Source: Apostichopus japonicus (taxonomy: Eukaryota > Echinodermata > Holothuroidea > Aspidochirotida > Stichopodidae). Taken from it: 64,000 nt of DNA. The notes under the pieces are model-generated. The model was given only the letters and a program-made list of their open reading frames with translations. It made no database searches and was not told where the DNA came from. A program made the position numbers and the translations under genes. Every line of letters starts with the position of its first letter. The first letter of the stretch is position 1. The DNA lies in contig NC_092572.1 in the NCBI RefSeq assembly GCF_037975245.1, positions 33,825,989 to 33,889,988 of the forward strand, written 5' to 3'. Shown piece by piece: positions 62,985-64,000 of the stretch.

Positions 62985-64000
62985 CCATTCCCAACTAGAC
63001 AGAGATTGTTCAGTTTTATTAAAGAAGAACAAAAAAGAATTGAATCCAGTTATATCATTCAAATAAATTCGAAAAGCACCATATTTATCAGATTAGTCAA
63101 TATTTATCAGATTATTCAATACTCTCACAACCAAGTTTGCTGTTTGATCTGATTAGTTTCAATTTTCACTCTTTCTTCTGAATGAGATGGTCGAGCGCCC
63201 TCGAAAGCAAAAGTTATTTGTCCGCGCTCTGGTGGTCACGTACACCGAAGATGTCATACGCCCTCAATTAAGCACACGATTATATTGGTTACGGTAAAGT
63301 GATGGTTATTGTTAGAATAAATATAGCATTCCAAATATCAAGTTGATAAAACATTGTTAGATTAGATAGACATGTTGATTATTATTGTCTCGCAAGGAAT
63401 GATGAACTGAAGTTCTACACGCCATGTAGTGAACTCACAGAATAAAGTCGTTCGATATTTGATCGAGTCATTTTGATTTCAATGGGGCTCCCCAGCGTCA
63501 TATCCGAGGGTGCTGTCATATAGGTCCTAACAGAGTTCAGACTGTAGGTCCTAACGTGCTTTATCTGTACAGTTTACAAAACTATGCTCTAAAATAACAC
63601 GATGTCGTAAATGCACAACACTCACAAGCATACGAACACGCACGGGGAATTTGTATGCAGAGGCGTAATAAAAAATTAATGATTTTGAATTTTTTTTGCT
63701 CCTGTAAAAACCTTGCAAATATAACATCATTTTACAACTTAGCACCCGTAATGATGTAGTTTTAAATGCGAGGGGAGTACCTCCTCCCCGTAAGGCCCCT
63801 CTTCAAAGCCGACACATTCACCAAAATAATTCAAGTGAAAACGTGTCACCGAGCAAAATAATTGGAAAGGAAATGAAAACCAGGGCCATAAGACGTGTTT
63901 ACTGTTGCTCTGTATGCGTGAGTTGACTATCAGAACTCTTGAATCAAATAATGATAACTGTTATTGATGTTCAGGAATTGTGTATTTTCTTATATCTTTA
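62985..64000. other. non-coding, no gene supported
   Basis: No exon, repeat or RNA gene could be supported up to the end of the window. Confidence 0.5.

Overview
The window looks like nuclear DNA of a marine invertebrate animal, most likely a deuterostome such as an echinoderm. This is inferred from the mixture of features: AT-rich non-coding DNA, short exons with canonical splice signals, a NACHT (NLR-type) gene, a tyrosine-recombinase DIRS retrotransposon, a CR1/L2-group LINE, many non-autonomous hAT elements with exact 8-bp target duplications, long minisatellites, and many runs of 9 or more C or G. Nothing bacterial or viral in layout is present. True host coding sequence is sparse; most long open reading frames are repeats or transposon genes.

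Layout. 0.1-1.0 kb: a 74-bp tandem repeat (two 37-bp halves) split by a tRNA-derived SINE. 3.3-4.2 kb: two weak minus-strand exon candidates. 5.48-11.89 kb: a complete, slightly broken DIRS1-like element on the minus strand, with identical 123-bp inverted terminal repeats, an internal complementary region, Gag, reverse transcriptase/RNase H and tyrosine recombinase. 15.5 kb: one leucine-rich-repeat exon (minus). 20.7 kb: three copies of a 71-74-bp repeat. 24-28 kb and 44.5 kb: a chain of plus-strand exon candidates, all phase compatible, of an unrecognised helical protein. 30.7-31.9 kb: a hAT element.

32.3-44.4 kb: a 30-bp minisatellite interrupted by a hAT element (35.3-36.5 kb) and by a 3.9-kb LINE (38.05-43.55 kb). 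The LINE itself carries hAT-A, which carries hAT-B, which carries hAT-C. Each hAT level has its own 8-bp duplication, so the nest has five levels and can be read base by base.

45.9-46.9 kb: a degenerate ~30-bp repeat. 47.65 kb: a THAP-like zinc-finger fragment. 49.5-55.5 kb (minus): an NLR gene, with a short first exon beside a YY1-like promoter motif and a large NACHT exon. 53.1-54.7 kb: another hAT element of the hAT-B family, holding a near-perfect 147-bp palindrome, lying in the intron of that NLR gene. 56-63 kb: local tandem duplications and otherwise featureless DNA.

How it fits together. The only host genes supported are the NLR gene and, less surely, the plus-strand gene. If the LRR exon at 15.5 kb belongs to the NLR gene, its intron would be about 34 kb and would contain the plus-strand gene on the opposite strand; the reading phases allow this but do not prove it. 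Many reading-frame breaks lie in or near homopolymer runs, so some could be assembly errors rather than decay.
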